64,000 bases of DNA, taken from NCBI GenBank assembly GCA_023079485.1, contig CM041089.1, positions 13,841,001-13,905,000 of the forward strand. The letters run 5' to 3'. Made by a program: the position numbers and the translations under genes. The notes under the pieces are model-generated. The model was not told where the DNA came from. It saw nothing but the letters and a program-made list of their open reading frames with translations, and did not search any database. Positions 22,166-32,457 of this stretch are shown here, piece by piece. The number at the start of each line of letters is the position of its first letter. Positions within the stretch are counted from its first letter, which is position 1. The stretch comes from Archilochus colubris. Lineage: Eukaryota; Chordata; Aves; Apodiformes; Trochilidae.

Positions 22166-23619
22166 ATTCTTTCCAAAGTCTCTACAGCTATTTTTTTTTA
22201 ATCTCCCTACATGGCTACACATTCCAGCCACTGTTGATCCACCATTCCTCCAAAGAGCAGCTCAGCTCCTGGTGGAGGCATCAAAACTGGGAGGAAAATT
22301 CAGAAATTACCCACACCCAAGAGGTTTCTTTCAGCCCTGCCAAATCAAGGCTTTCTGAACCTCCTGAAGTTCAAGTATGCAGCACAGCAAAACTGTCCAA
22401 GGTTTTGGTTTATCACCTAGGGATACAGATGTGTTGGCCTGAAACAGCTGAATAAAGAAGTTCAAAGAAAGAAGTCCCATAAGCAAAATTTTAGGTAAAC
22501 CAGATGTGTTTGTAGGATATGGAAGGAGTGATGGGGAGCTGTGATAATACACTTAAGGCTTTCCCTGGAGAAGCCTTGCACAGAGGTTAAGCTGTGGGGA
22601 ACCTCTCCCAGAAAAAGAAAGAGGCTCCAGACTTATAAGGAAGAAAGCCAGTGAGGACCAGGATGAACAGAAAACTAAAAATGTCACAAAGTAGGAGATA
22701 AAGTTATCACCAAAAGAGGCAGAAGCTTCCAAAGGTGGTAGTGCTGAGTGTCTGAGTGATGAATGAACAAGTTCCTTGCAGAAAAACTCCAGGGTGACAT
22801 AAGGAAGCTCCAGGCAAGTCCTTCAGAGAGGTGCTCATCTCTGTGAATATGAAATATGAGTGAGGATGTTGCCCAGGGACTGTGCCTGGACACACCGCTC
22901 ACACCTGAGAACCTTTCCCATGGAGCAGATGACCTTGTTCCCTTCCCTTGTTCCCATCCACTCATGCCAGAGGAATGCCCACCATCCCCAGGGCCCTTTC
23001 ACCATCCTACAAAGCCAGACAGAAGGTTCTACAGGACATTCTGCCCTATGCTTTAGAGAGACCCAGGTGTGGCACTGCTTGGCCAGGCTCCTCCAGGGAA
23101 CCACTTTATGTTGGAAGGATTAGGCTGATGGATTCATGCAACCTGTCCCTCATGGCCATCTCCGACATCCTTACACCTTGCCTCCTCTTCAACATCCTTC
23201 TGGTGGACAGACACTATGGAATAACATCACACCAGATGCCACTATGGCTTATTTCCAAGGATGACACTGTTAGCAAACAACAAAACCTTTTGCTCAGCAG
23301 CAGTTGAGCTCATGGCAAAAGCTCAGGCAACAACCCAGGGTCTGATTTCCCTTTGCATTCTTAAAATCAGTATCAGACCAAAAGAAAACAGCTCCTGATC
23401 AGAACAGTCCCTCCACCCCCAGTGTATCCCAGAAGGAGCTCCTCACACTCTGTTTCAGCCACCTCCAGTCTCCAGGTACTGCTACAAAGGAAGCCCATGG
23501 CCTTTTCATCTTCTGCCAGTGCTGTCCCACAGTCACCTCATTCACCCAGAAGATGGAATTAAAGCTTTTGGCTCTTTTTCTTCAGGGCCACTGCCAAACA
23601 ACACAACCACCCTGTCCAT

Positions 23620-26600
23620 TCAGCTCCATGCCAGCTTCCTTGACAAGGAGTGCTTCAGGCACCTGATGTTGATGCCCCCAGGCTGCAGGGACATCTCCAA
23701 AGCCACCAGCAGGTCCTGGTGACACTCCTGGATGTTCAGTGGGTACCTTGCCCTCACAAACTCATAGGCTGCCAGCAGCCTCATCCTGTGCTTGACCATC
23801 AGGTACTGAATGACACAAGTAGGAGCTAGAGAGTAACCATCCCTGCAGTGGATAAGGACACGTTTCCCTTTCTCCAGGGAGGCTTCAATGCACTCATTGA
23901 TGTCCTGGAAGCAGGGCTGTCCCATTTGATGCTGATCTCCATGGAGAGGAGCCTGGATGTCAACCTTAAGACGTGACCAGGTGTGCCTGAAGCCTCCTCG
24001 TTGGCAGGTGCAGGGGATGATGCTGAGGCTGTGGTCACAGGGCAGGCTGCTCATGTCAATGATGCTGTCAATGCTGTTGGTGCACAGGGCCTGCCCACTG
24101 TAGGCAGCACTGAGGTTCCCCAGGTAGATGCAGTTGGTTATCTGAGCAATGAGAGGTCCTGTGAAAGGAAAACATGGAAGCTTTCCTGGTTTGGGACAAG
24201 GATCCTCAGGATGTGGGTTATTCCAGCTGCCACTGTGGGATTTCTTGGAGCTGGCAAGGGGCAGGAGGTTGGAATCGAGCTTGGAGCCCCAGGATGGCAG
24301 AGAGAAGATGGAGAAGCAGCTGGAGAGTTTGGGTTTGGAGGGGGAGTCCACTGGACAGGGCAGGAGAGGAGCAAGGGTGGGACTGGATCTGAGGGCACAA
24401 GAATTGGATGCCCTTGCCAGGGATTCTGTGCTGGGGGCTTCCCCTCCACTCTCAGCCTCTTCTTCCATCTGAAAAAAAGAAAAAAAAAAAAAAAAAGGAA
24501 AGGATGGGTGAGAGCACAGAAACTCAGCTCTCCAGCTGCTTGGACAAGGAGGCAAGAGCTGGTTTTGCCCATGGCACCACTTGGAGACACCAAAGGCCCT
24601 GAAAATCTTTCCAACACCCAGCCCTTCTGTTCCCACCACACCCCAGAGGCTCACCTGGACCTGCAGACTGCCCTGCCAGTCCTGGGGTGCTGAGGTGCTG
24701 GAGTGGTCACCCCCTCCTGGGGCTGGCACTGAGCAGAATGAGAGGGGTGTCCTGCCAGGCTGCGTGGCTACAGACACCACATCCCCACTTCTCTCTTCAT
24801 GTGCTTCACTTTCATTCATCCCCAAGTTTGGACAAGAACCTGTAGGAACACAACAACTCCACGTGGCCATGCACAAGTTTTCACACTCGAGTGATGTTGA
24901 TATCAACACTGGCCTTGGAGAGAACCAAGGCATTTTAATGACCTCTTCCACTCCAGAGGGACACACTTTGGTGTGGGCTGCTGGAGGGCTTTGCAACTCA
25001 TTGCAAGCTGGAATCAGAAGGAAGGAGAAGATTTCAAACTGAAACAGCTGCAGGGAGTGGGCAAATGCCAAAAAACCCCTTTGGATGAAGCCCTCTCAGG
25101 CCACAGTAGCACATGGGAGCTTCACTCTCCAGCAATGGAAAGGTGGGGTTCATAGTGGGGTTCACTCAGCTCCCAGCTCAGCCTCAGGCACTCCTCCCAG
25201 TGGGAGCTTTTCCCACTTCCACCCAGGACATTTGGACCAGAAGGTGGCTCAGAACCTACCCCAGCCAAGCTGATGAAAACATCCTTGACACTGTTGTAGG
25301 GGTCAGAGGAGGGAAAGCAGAGATGCAAGATGTGGTCTGGTTCAACTGGACAATGTATTTACTTTCAAATGTATTTCTTTTGAGAAAGGAACTGTCAGGC
25401 TCTGTGTCTGTGTGTTTTAATGTGTAATAATAAGCATATACTTGCTTTTTTTGTGTCCTCCTGCAGATTGCTTTTGTCTGGGCCAAATTACAACAGTTTA
25501 AATTCCATCTTTCATGTAGGCACAGTAAATTTCTAACAGTAATGCTTTGGAAAAAAACCAAAACCAAACAAAACTCCCCACAACTCATATTGCAATATTC
25601 TAAAGACTGAGGAGCATATATATGTAGTTTGATGGGGGTGTTTTTAACCTCTTGGCAGAGGAAACCCATCCATTCCTTATCTGCACCAGGGGAGGTTTAG
25701 GCTGGATGTTAGGAAACATTTTTTCACTGAGAGTGTTGCCAGGCATTGGAATGGCCCAGGAGAGTGGTGGAGTCCCCATCCCTGGAGGCTTTTAAAAGGT
25801 ATTTGGACCTGGTCCTTAAGGACAGGGCTTAGTAGTTTGATTATGGTGTTGGTCAAAACTTGATGAGATCTTGGAGGTCTCTTTCAACCTAAACATTCTG
25901 TGGCTCTTTCTCCATGGCCTCAGCCTGCACTTGATGGGTCCTCTGGAAAGCCAAGAGCCCAGCAGCTGAGGTGATGCCTCCAGCATTCCCACCAGGGCTT
26001 CCTCTGGATAGTATTACAGCACTGACCCAACACCTGATCACAATCCACCATGTGTCTGCGTGTCCTCAAACCCTGCTGAAGACCAGCACATGATCCCAGA
26101 ACATGTCTGGAGAAAAGGCTGAGATCCCTGTGTACTCAGATGTCTGTGGCTGCAACATCTCCCTGCTCTCCGTGCCAAAATGAAGCAGCACTGAGAACAT
26201 TGCACTAGAAGGGGAAAAAAAAAAAAAAAGTAGCCATAAGGCTCCAAAAAAACCCAAGAGCAATAAAGCACCAAGATCTTCTCTCTCCAAGGTCAGTGAC
26301 TGCCCTACAAACTGGTGGCCATGTAGAGATTCCTTCTCCAGAAATTCTCTATTTCAGGCTCACTTGTTTTTCTTACAAACCAGCCAGGTTCTGAACCTCA
26401 GCAGCTTCCCCTACCTGCACAACACTGAGAATGGACCAGGGGAGAATAGAGCTGAAAGGCCATGGGTCTCTGGAAGGTCTTCTGAAGGTGCTTCACAATC
26501 AGGCCTAAGAAGGGAGGGAAGGAGATCAGATTAGGAAACTCAAAGGGAAACTCAAAGCCCTACCCCATCAAGAACATTTCAACACCACCCCCATGCTGCT

Positions 26601-27457
26601 TGCTTCAGGGTCTATCTGGACTTTTTTTTTTTTTTTTGTATGGAGGCAGAGCTGAGTTTAGCTCTACCTAAATGTCAGGAGTGGTGTGGGATGAGTGCAA
26701 GAAAAGCAGAGAAACCTCAAGAGGGTTGTTGTTTTTTTTTCTGGGCTTTGCAGATGTGAACATTTCCTTTGGCACATCCAGAGTGAAGTTCCCTGCTAGG
26801 TTTTTGTAACACCAAGGCCAAGTGTTTTAACTGAGTCCATCAGACACCCTTCATGCCAAAATTCAGGCTCCTGTGGCAAAACTGTTCTCTTACACAAGTT
26901 CAGAGGAAAATACTCTCTTGACTGGACAGGAAGATTCACCTGAGCCAGCTACCTCCTTCAGAGAGAACTGATGCTACCCAAGGAGCAATCTTTCTCATCC
27001 TACAGGAATGATAAATGATTCACTACTCAATGTGCCCATTTCCCACAGAGGGCTTGATGCCCCCAGATAACTGGCTCAGAGAGCCCATGAAATGCTCATG
27101 TTCATAACCAAGGTTGATGAAACCCTTGTTTGCAAATCTACCATCTCCACAGACACTGCTCACAAAACTGAAGATATGGGATGGGGTGTTTGCAGGTCAA
27201 GACCTCATCACAGCTGAGTTGAACTCCCTGTGTTTGCTTCTGCTCAAAATGAAGAGCAGATAAGAGCCCACATGGGTTTCATCAGTTTTACACGAAGTCA
27301 GCAAGGCTGGTTAAGGAATTCCTGCCTTGGTGACACACAATAAATCATCACAGAAGGGCACCCACTCACCCCTAATGCCAAGTTTCTTTGGGGGGCATCT
27401 TTTGCCTGGCAGTGTGACAGTGATTAAATCCTGGTGCTGCTTCTTCACTGGCTCCAT
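23620..27457 (-). CDS. Dual-specificity-phosphatase-like protein with a broken catalytic motif (putative pseudophosphatase)
   Basis: I do not recognise a named gene. Coding exons by splice signal and phase are 27457-27370, 26504-26415, 24839-24655 and 24468-23620, together 1,212 nt or 403 residues. Every junction is in phase: remainders 1, 1 and 0 nt. Residues 1-60 are basic (starting MEPVKKQHQDLITVTLPGKR). Residues about 61-224 are Ser/Pro-rich and look disordered. Residues about 225-390 form a DSP fold, with IYLGNLSAAYS at its start and the P-loop HCRDGYSLAPT at 328-338. In the family HC-x5-R motif, Cys329 is kept but the Arg is Leu335 (codon CTA, 23829-23827). Without that Arg, phosphate binding and catalysis should fail, so a STYX-like binding role is inferred. 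An unused acceptor lies at 24158, just before the DSP domain. The 5' end of the gene is uncertain. Confidence 0.68.
25675..25910 (+). mobile_element. CR1 3' fragment, plus orientation
   Basis: Contains 'ggctggatgttaggaaacat' and 'tccccatccctggaggcttt', and ends 'aggtctctttcaacctaaac' and 'attctgtggctc'. This is a complete CR1 3' tail inserted in an intron of the phosphatase-like gene, antisense to it. Confidence 0.9.
26415..26504 (-). other. Candidate second coding exon of the phosphatase-like gene
   Basis: A 90-nt block bounded by cttcttag and GTGCAG|gtagggg. In the phase set by the neighbouring exons it encodes LIVKHLQKTFQRPMAFQLYS and nine more residues. A second frame is also open, so the call depends on the joins to the exons on either side. 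Confidence 0.55.
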
Positions 27458-27461
27458 CCTG
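27370..27461 (-). other. Candidate first coding exon of the phosphatase-like gene
   Basis: The acceptor 'tctatttcaagtttcag' precedes CAGG-ATG-GAG, followed by 29 codons and the strong donor AGGG|gtgagtg. A one-base remainder joins cleanly to the 90-nt exon at 26504. The arrangement implies a noncoding exon further upstream. Confidence 0.6.
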
Positions 27462-27827
27462 CTGAAACTTGAAATAGAGAGAAATGGAAGGTTTATGGGG
27501 TTTTTTTAGGTCTGCTCACAAAGTTCAAATAGAAGGAGCCATTGGGGACCATCTCACAGCAGTTTTTATCAGTCCTGCTTCTTGATGGGACCTTGTGGTG
27601 CTGGAAGCTGCAACCACACATGGGAAACCCTCCTCCCTTCCCATCCACTGCAGTCACAGGGGCACCAGCATTAAAGCAGCCCTAAAAACACCTAAAAACA
27701 CAGACTGATCATAAAGCAAAACAAGCCCTGTCGGGGGCTGTAAGAGTCTCATGTGTGAGAGCTCCTGCAGCAGTCGGGGCAGAAAAAACAAAGTGGGGGC
27801 AGGGGAAAGGGGGCTGAGAAAAGGAAG

Positions 27828-27960
27828 GAGGAAAAAGGGGGGAAAGGAGGAAAAAGGGGGGAAAGGAAGAAAAAGGGGGGAAAGGAAGAAAAAGGGGGGA
27901 AAGGAGGAAAAAGGGGGGAAAGGGTAGGAGAAAGGAGGAAGGAAAAGAAGTAAAGAGAAG
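27828..27960 (+). repeat. Purine-only tandem repeat, about 19-20 bp unit
   Basis: At least five units of the type AAAAAGGGGGGAAAGGAGG, almost free of pyrimidines over 130 bp. It is a candidate triplex-forming mirror-type tract next to a CpG island. Confidence 0.85.
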
Positions 27961-28009
27961 GGTAGGGCTCATCGCCACTCTGAGAAACTTAAAGTCACAA
28001 AGGTCGAGG

Positions 28010-28380
28010 AGGAATCAACCACCCCGCAGGGCAGCCCCGCACCCCTCCACCCCTCCCTCCCCTCCCGGACACCTCCCCCAGAGACCCCCAGCACCCAGAT
28101 ACCACCTCTTCCCTTCTCTCCTTTCCCACCGGTACCAGCGGGGATGCGTTCTCCCCTTCCCACCGGAGTTTCCCAGAGGCCCCTTGGCCGGCAGCAGCCG
28201 CTCCTCCCACCCCGCAAAGCTCCGGACCCTTCCGCAATGCTCGCCCCCTCCACCTCCGCTCCCCCCGCAGGGCTCTGCCGGAGGATGCTGGGGGGCTGCT
28301 CTGCCCCCCTCCCCTCTTCCCCGGGCAGCCCGGGAGATGTAGTTTCGGCAGGGAAGCGCTGAGTGTCCCTGGGAACTCTT
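28010..28380. promoter_or_regulatory. CpG island with a ZNF143-type promoter motif, likely promoter of the phosphatase-like gene
   Basis: GC-rich with many CpGs. It contains ACTACATCTCCCG on the minus strand (28331-28343), which fits the vertebrate core-promoter motif ACTAYRNNNCCCR. Lying about 0.9 kb upstream of the first coding exon on the same strand, it is the natural promoter for that gene. The leader exon and its donor are not resolved, and an opposite-strand transcript is possible. Confidence 0.5.
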
Positions 28381-28509
28381 CCAGCCTTTTCCACCAAATT
28401 TGATTTTACCCCGTTTAATCACGTTGGCTGTTGTAACCTGGAAACATTTCTCGGTGTTGGTCATCAAGTCCCTGGTGGGTGTTAAGAACTGACAGGTGCT
28501 GCTGTGTTA

Positions 28510-28890
28510 AAACAGAACTAAAAAAAAACAAAAAAAAAAAAGAAACAAACAAACAAAAAAAACCACAAAACCAACACCAAAAAAAACACAAAAAAAAAAA
28601 AAAAAAACAACACTAAAGAAATAGGGCACACAAAACCCGTTTTACCAGGTTGTGGGTTGGTTGTTTTTTTTAACTGTATCTGTGATTATAAAAAATTCGA
28701 CTACTGTAATATAATTTGTGAGAGCATGACTTTTGTTTTCTCGTCTGTTTCAGCGGAAAAAAAAAAGAAAAAAATAATCGTGATCTTCAGCTGCTAACTA
28801 GGAATTGAGAAACTAGAATCGAGAAAGTAATTGAGGAAAAAAAAACAAAGAAAAAAAAAAACAAAAAAACCCAAAAACCAAATAATCGAG
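28510..28890. repeat. A-rich low-complexity clusters
   Basis: Two clusters (about 28517-28620 and 28755-28885) consist mostly of A runs broken by single C or G. No gene is seen. A second short GC-rich patch follows at 28895-29090. Confidence 0.75.
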
Positions 28891-28899
28891 GGCCCCTTC

Positions 28900-31800
28900 C
28901 CTGCTCCAGCCGGGGCGGGTCCCGGTTTCCCTCCCTCCTTGCCCAGGGTTTCCGTCCCCTCCTCTAAGGACAACCCCAGGGTCCCCCCTGCTCCTCTGCC
29001 TCAAACAAGCCCCAGGCATCCTCAGGTTTTGCCTCCGGAGTTGGAGCCTGGAGGCATCCTGGTTTCACTGCCCCCCCCTCCTTCTGCAGCCACAAAATGT
29101 GCTTTGAAAAGAGAAATCAAAGGTGCCGAAGAAATCTGCGAATGCAGGAGTTGTGACTTGTAAAAAAAAAAAAGCAACTGTTGCATGGCAAAGTAGACGT
29201 TTTCCCCTAAAATAGCGAGGCATAGTGATGGTTGTTAGAGAGTATTTATAAACCAGGCATGCTTGGTCCTTGTGAGAAAAGCTTAGACACTCTCCTGCTC
29301 TCCAAAACTGTGAAATTAGCCAAAAAATCTGTGGCTGGAGGACAGCCAGCACATAGCCAGGCTGGAGGATGACAGCCCATAATCATTTCTGTCTCGCAGC
29401 AGATGACTGGCAACAAGCACCTATGAGGCTTGGCCATCTCCTGGTGGGGCTCTGCTGTGCAGGGACAAAGCTCCTAAAAACCACTGAATGAGGGAATAAT
29501 GTGCTTAGAGGGGGGACTTCTGGAGGCCAGAAGTTTGGGATTTAGATGTAAATAACCGAGACTATAAATCTTAATAGCAAACATGTCCACTTTCAGCACT
29601 TCTTGTCTCCTTTAACAGACTGCCCCAAACCCTGCTTGGTTTTTTGTCTTAAAATCAGCCTGTAAAGCTGATAAATCAGTGCAGGGGGCCTGTTCCTGAG
29701 GCAGTGGAAACAAACCCCCTATGCACTGCCCGGGCACAACAGACTCTGCAGATGGGACATTTGCTTTTGCTCTTCTTCACACAGCAGCAAAGCCCCTGTG
29801 GGGCAGGAACAGGCAGAGCCATTCCATCTGCAGAAGTAAGTCTGGCTGCTGAGGCTCTAAGGAGGAGCCCAGATCAGATGACACCGAGACCCAGCTCGGA
29901 GCACGTACCTGCCCTGCCCTCTAGATGCAGAAGGAAGAACCCAGCACAGATACAAACCGAGGAGTTGTTGGTTTCCCCCTCCTTTAACTTCTCGTTGCAT
30001 CTTCCACCGAGGAATCCTCCTCCTGGAGCCCATGAGGAGCATCAGTCAGGCAAGAGATGCTCAGACACCTCTCCTTGGCAGGTAAGGGACAAGTAGCCTT
30101 GCCAAGGCCACCAGGGCATGGGAAGGTGTTTGCCTATGAGCCACCTTTGCCTCCTTCCCATGGACAGACCCCCAAGATGGCTGCACTCATTTTGAGTGAA
30201 ATCAGCCACAAAATTATAAGCCCAGCTCCACCAGACCTGCTTCAAACTACTCCTGGCAGATTGGAAAAGGATCTTGCTGAACGAGGAGAGCACTCAAAGC
30301 CTTGTTGAAAGAGCAGATTGGGAAGGAAAAGCAAGGATGGAGGAGGAAAGGAGCCTTGGCAGTGCATTAAAAACTGGAGCTGCAGATCCATCACCCCCAT
30401 CCACTCGCCTCTCCCTCTTGAGCAAACACAGGAGTTTCCTGAGTTTTACAGCACCAAAGTTCAGCCTAGGCTGCCTGGAGCTGCCCCAGTTGGGTGCTTG
30501 CTCTCAGGTTCCCCATCTTCACCCCAAAACCAACCCCAGCCTTCTCTCACCAGCTGTGGCCCCCCAGGACTGGGCTGGGATTCTGGCTTTAAGAAGGGGC
30601 AGTGCTGGGCCACTGGTATGGGGATAACACTGCCCAAGGAGGGGATGTCCCTGCACCTTCTTCAAGCACCCCTGTGTTGTTACTGATGTACATGTGCTTT
30701 TCTGCCTGGCCACAGAAATTATGCAGTGGAGCCCCATGCCATGACTTCAAAAAAGGGAGCTGGAAAAAGCACCCAGACAGAGTTCCCCTGTTTCCCAGAC
30801 CTTCAAATGCCCTTCTGGGTCCTGCATGGCCCTACCCAAGGCACAAAACCCAATTCAGAGATGTTCCTTCCTGCATCAGCTGTTCCAACCTGATTTAAGG
30901 CTAGGACTGAATTTTGAGAGTTTAAAGAATCCCTTTATAAGTCTTTTCTCAGGTGACTGATTTCTTCCTTCATCTCATTAGAAGCCTCCAGCAGATGCTG
31001 CTTCCCCAGCAGAAGCCACACTTGACTTGTTAAAGCCATCTTGAAACTACCCTGTCATTTCTTCCCTCATTGCAGCCATGGCAAAGCCTGAAGAATATTT
31101 ATCAAGAAGCAGATGCAGCAGCTTTTTATAGTTCAGCATAGATCATTAATCTCTTTGAAGAGTTTTCCCAATCTTCCCCAGCTTTATTCTGTTTGTTTAA
31201 CTCTCAGATGGTTGCTCTGTGGAGCTCTGAGTAATTGCAGATTAACTGCTTTTCAATATTAATGGCTCTTCATTAATGCACCAGGCTCTCTCCCCTTCAG
31301 AGCCCAGGCAATAGCTGTTATTATTATACTTTTCTTTAGGTTTTTGGGCCAAAATACAATTAGATGAGTCCAAATCTTTTGTCTGCCAAGGCTGCTTGGT
31401 AGCACCAGTATTCCAGAGCAAGAGCAATTCCCTCCTCCAGCCAAATGTAGAGCTTCCTCCCAGAGATGCTGCTCCTGAACCACCCCAAAGGCAGCGTCCC
31501 CAAAGACAGGTACGGCCACCCCTCCAATGTCTCCATCCTTCTAGGAGGGATCTTGACTTCTGTAACTCCAAGGCAGGGCAGAACACGTGGCCACAAAAAC
31601 CTTCCAGATTGCATGAAACCTGCCCAGAAGTGACACGAGGGCTGCAACCCAGCCTTGATCAGGGTTGTGTGATCTGCTCATGGCATGAAACTCTCAGCCC
31701 CTCCACCCTGGCAGCACCTCGAGGTTGCAGGGGTGCAAACTGTGCTGAACCACAGCAGAACCACTCCAGGGGGATAGGGCCAGCATTGTGCTGCCTCATC

Positions 31801-32457
31801 TGAGTGGTCCGTGGGGATGGCCACTGGCAAGTCCCATCCTCTGAGCCGTATCTTGGGGTGCACAAGTCAGCATGGACTGGGGATGAAGCTATGCAGACAA
31901 TCAGTGGCTGATTTTGCCATCTCATTTAGCCTCAAGCCAGGACATGGATCATGCTCATCCCAGAGGCACTGGAGAGACATCTTTGTATGTCCAACACCTT
32001 CCCTCACCTGCTCATCCTCTTTCCTCTTAGGAGGTTTCAAGCTCACAGTCTTGTTTAAAAGCCTTCCCAGGACACGTAAGGATTTCCCAAGAACTCACCT
32101 CTTGCAGAGCTACTCAGACCCAAAGAAAATGCCCACCCTGAAGTGCTGGCAGTTCAATCCTCTGCTTCAAAAACATCAACAGACTCTGTGTTTTTCCACG
32201 AGCTTGGAGCTCTGTGTATTTGTCTCCTTGGCTCCCAAGTGGCTGGGATGAGCTGGACCTATGCTGTCCCCTCCACCATCCTCTGCTCTGCATCCAGCCT
32301 TGCTCCAGGTTGCCAGTCCAGCTCATCTCTTGGCCAAAAAGAGCACCCAGTCCCCTCTCTGCTGACACCCATCTTGGACCAACATGCCAGTTCCTGCTGA
32401 CCACAAGCCCCTCATCCCTCTGCAACCTCCCCACTGGCTGATGGAGAAGCCCCTCAG
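28900..32457. other. Region between the phosphatase-like promoter and the SYT8 stop codon
   Basis: No exon with family resemblance was found. A minus-strand AATAAA (31183-31188) lies 1.27 kb beyond the SYT8 stop codon and could end a long SYT8 3' UTR, but a nearer end cannot be excluded. Confidence 0.5.

Noticed and set aside
24581..25042. Plus-strand open frame of 153 codons over the phosphatase-like gene
   Set aside because: It is antisense to the in-phase minus-strand exon at 24655-24839 and has no features of its own.
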